A stretch of DNA of 5,984 nt from DASZZV01 sp035544835. GTDB lineage: Bacteria; Acidobacteriota; Thermoanaerobaculia; Gp7-AA8. Shown one piece after another: positions 5,843 to 5,984 of the stretch. A program made the translations under genes and the position numbers. The stretch covers positions 1 to 5,984 of the forward strand of contig DASZZV010000424.1 in the NCBI GenBank assembly GCA_035544835.1. The letters run 5' to 3'. Every line of letters begins with the position of its first letter. Positions within the stretch are counted from its first letter, which is position 1. The notes under the pieces are model-generated. The model saw nothing but the letters and a program-made list of their open reading frames with translations. It was not told the origin of the DNA and ran no database searches.

Positions 5843-5984
5843 GGGTGTCATCCCGAGCGTCGAGCGAGGGATCTGGGCGGGGGACTCGACCCTTCGGCGC
5901 CTCGCACAATCGTAAGAGAGCTCCAAGACTCCACACCGCAAGGCCCCCTCCCAGATCCCTCGCTCGACGCTCGGGATGACACCC
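5843..5984. repeat. Large inverted-repeat element (41-bp arms, 60-nt centre)
   Basis: The 35-nt arm at 5843-5877 (GGGTGTCATCCCGAGC...) is exactly complementary to 5950-5984. After one mismatch (C5878 against T5949), five more G-C pairs follow (5879-5883 with 5944-5948). The arms therefore span 41 positions with 40 pairs, around a 60-nt centre (5884-5943) that encodes nothing convincing and contains CTCGACCCTTCGGCGCCTCGC, reminiscent of the same repeat family. The arms share the TCATCCCGAGC core with the short hairpin at 91-116. The structure could be a REP/BIME-type pair or a small non-autonomous mobile element; no transposase is in the window. The right arm ends exactly at the window edge, so the element may continue and target duplications cannot be judged. 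Confidence 0.8.

Noticed and set aside
5539..5979. A 146-codon plus-strand frame at the right end
   Set aside because: It runs antisense to the DUF4177 gene and then through the inverted repeats. Its Pro/Arg-rich tail is repeat sequence in translation.
1..5984. CRISPR array, tRNA, toxin-antitoxin or phage-defence module
   Set aside because: There is no regularly spaced repeat series, no cloverleaf and no nuclease, transposase or toxin-like gene. All sizeable genes are housekeeping, transport or uncharacterised.

Overview
The window is ordinary, GC-rich (roughly 60%), densely coding bacterial chromosome carrying two convergent gene groups. Both ends are bounded by dispersed repeats of the 'TGTCATCCTGAGC / TGTCATCCCGAGC' type. 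Such repeats, high GC, a gpmI-type mutase and an uncharacterised exported protein next to an ABC-2 exporter fit an environmental Gram-negative bacterium of the Acidobacteriota kind. That placement is inference from style only; there is no rRNA or marker gene here to prove it.

Plus strand (220-2998): a compact three-gene operon. An ABC ATPase overlaps its ABC-2 permease by 4 bp (ATGA). The permease stop lies 2 nt before the start of an exported protein of unknown function with a clear signal peptide. The layout suggests one membrane export or processing unit whose substrate cannot be read from the sequence.

Minus strand (5691 down to 3143): a 66-residue DUF4177-type protein, then cofactor-independent phosphoglycerate mutase (gpmI), then a histidine-phosphatase superfamily protein. 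The last two overlap by 4 bp (ATGA) and are very likely co-translated. The 162-nt gap between the DUF4177 gene and gpmI holds a short hydrophobic open stretch that may be the decayed tail of an older membrane-protein gene.

The two groups converge on a 144-nt spacer (2999-3142) with a strong 15-bp hairpin, probably a shared bidirectional terminator. The first 219 nt and the last 293 nt hold no gene. They carry short palindromic repeats, the most striking being a 41-bp inverted pair (one mismatch) around a 60-nt centre at 5843-5984. The repeat supplies ATG codons that falsely lengthen two reading frames. I see no tRNA, rRNA, CRISPR array, transposase or defence system. The least explained elements are the exported protein of the ABC operon and the repeats.
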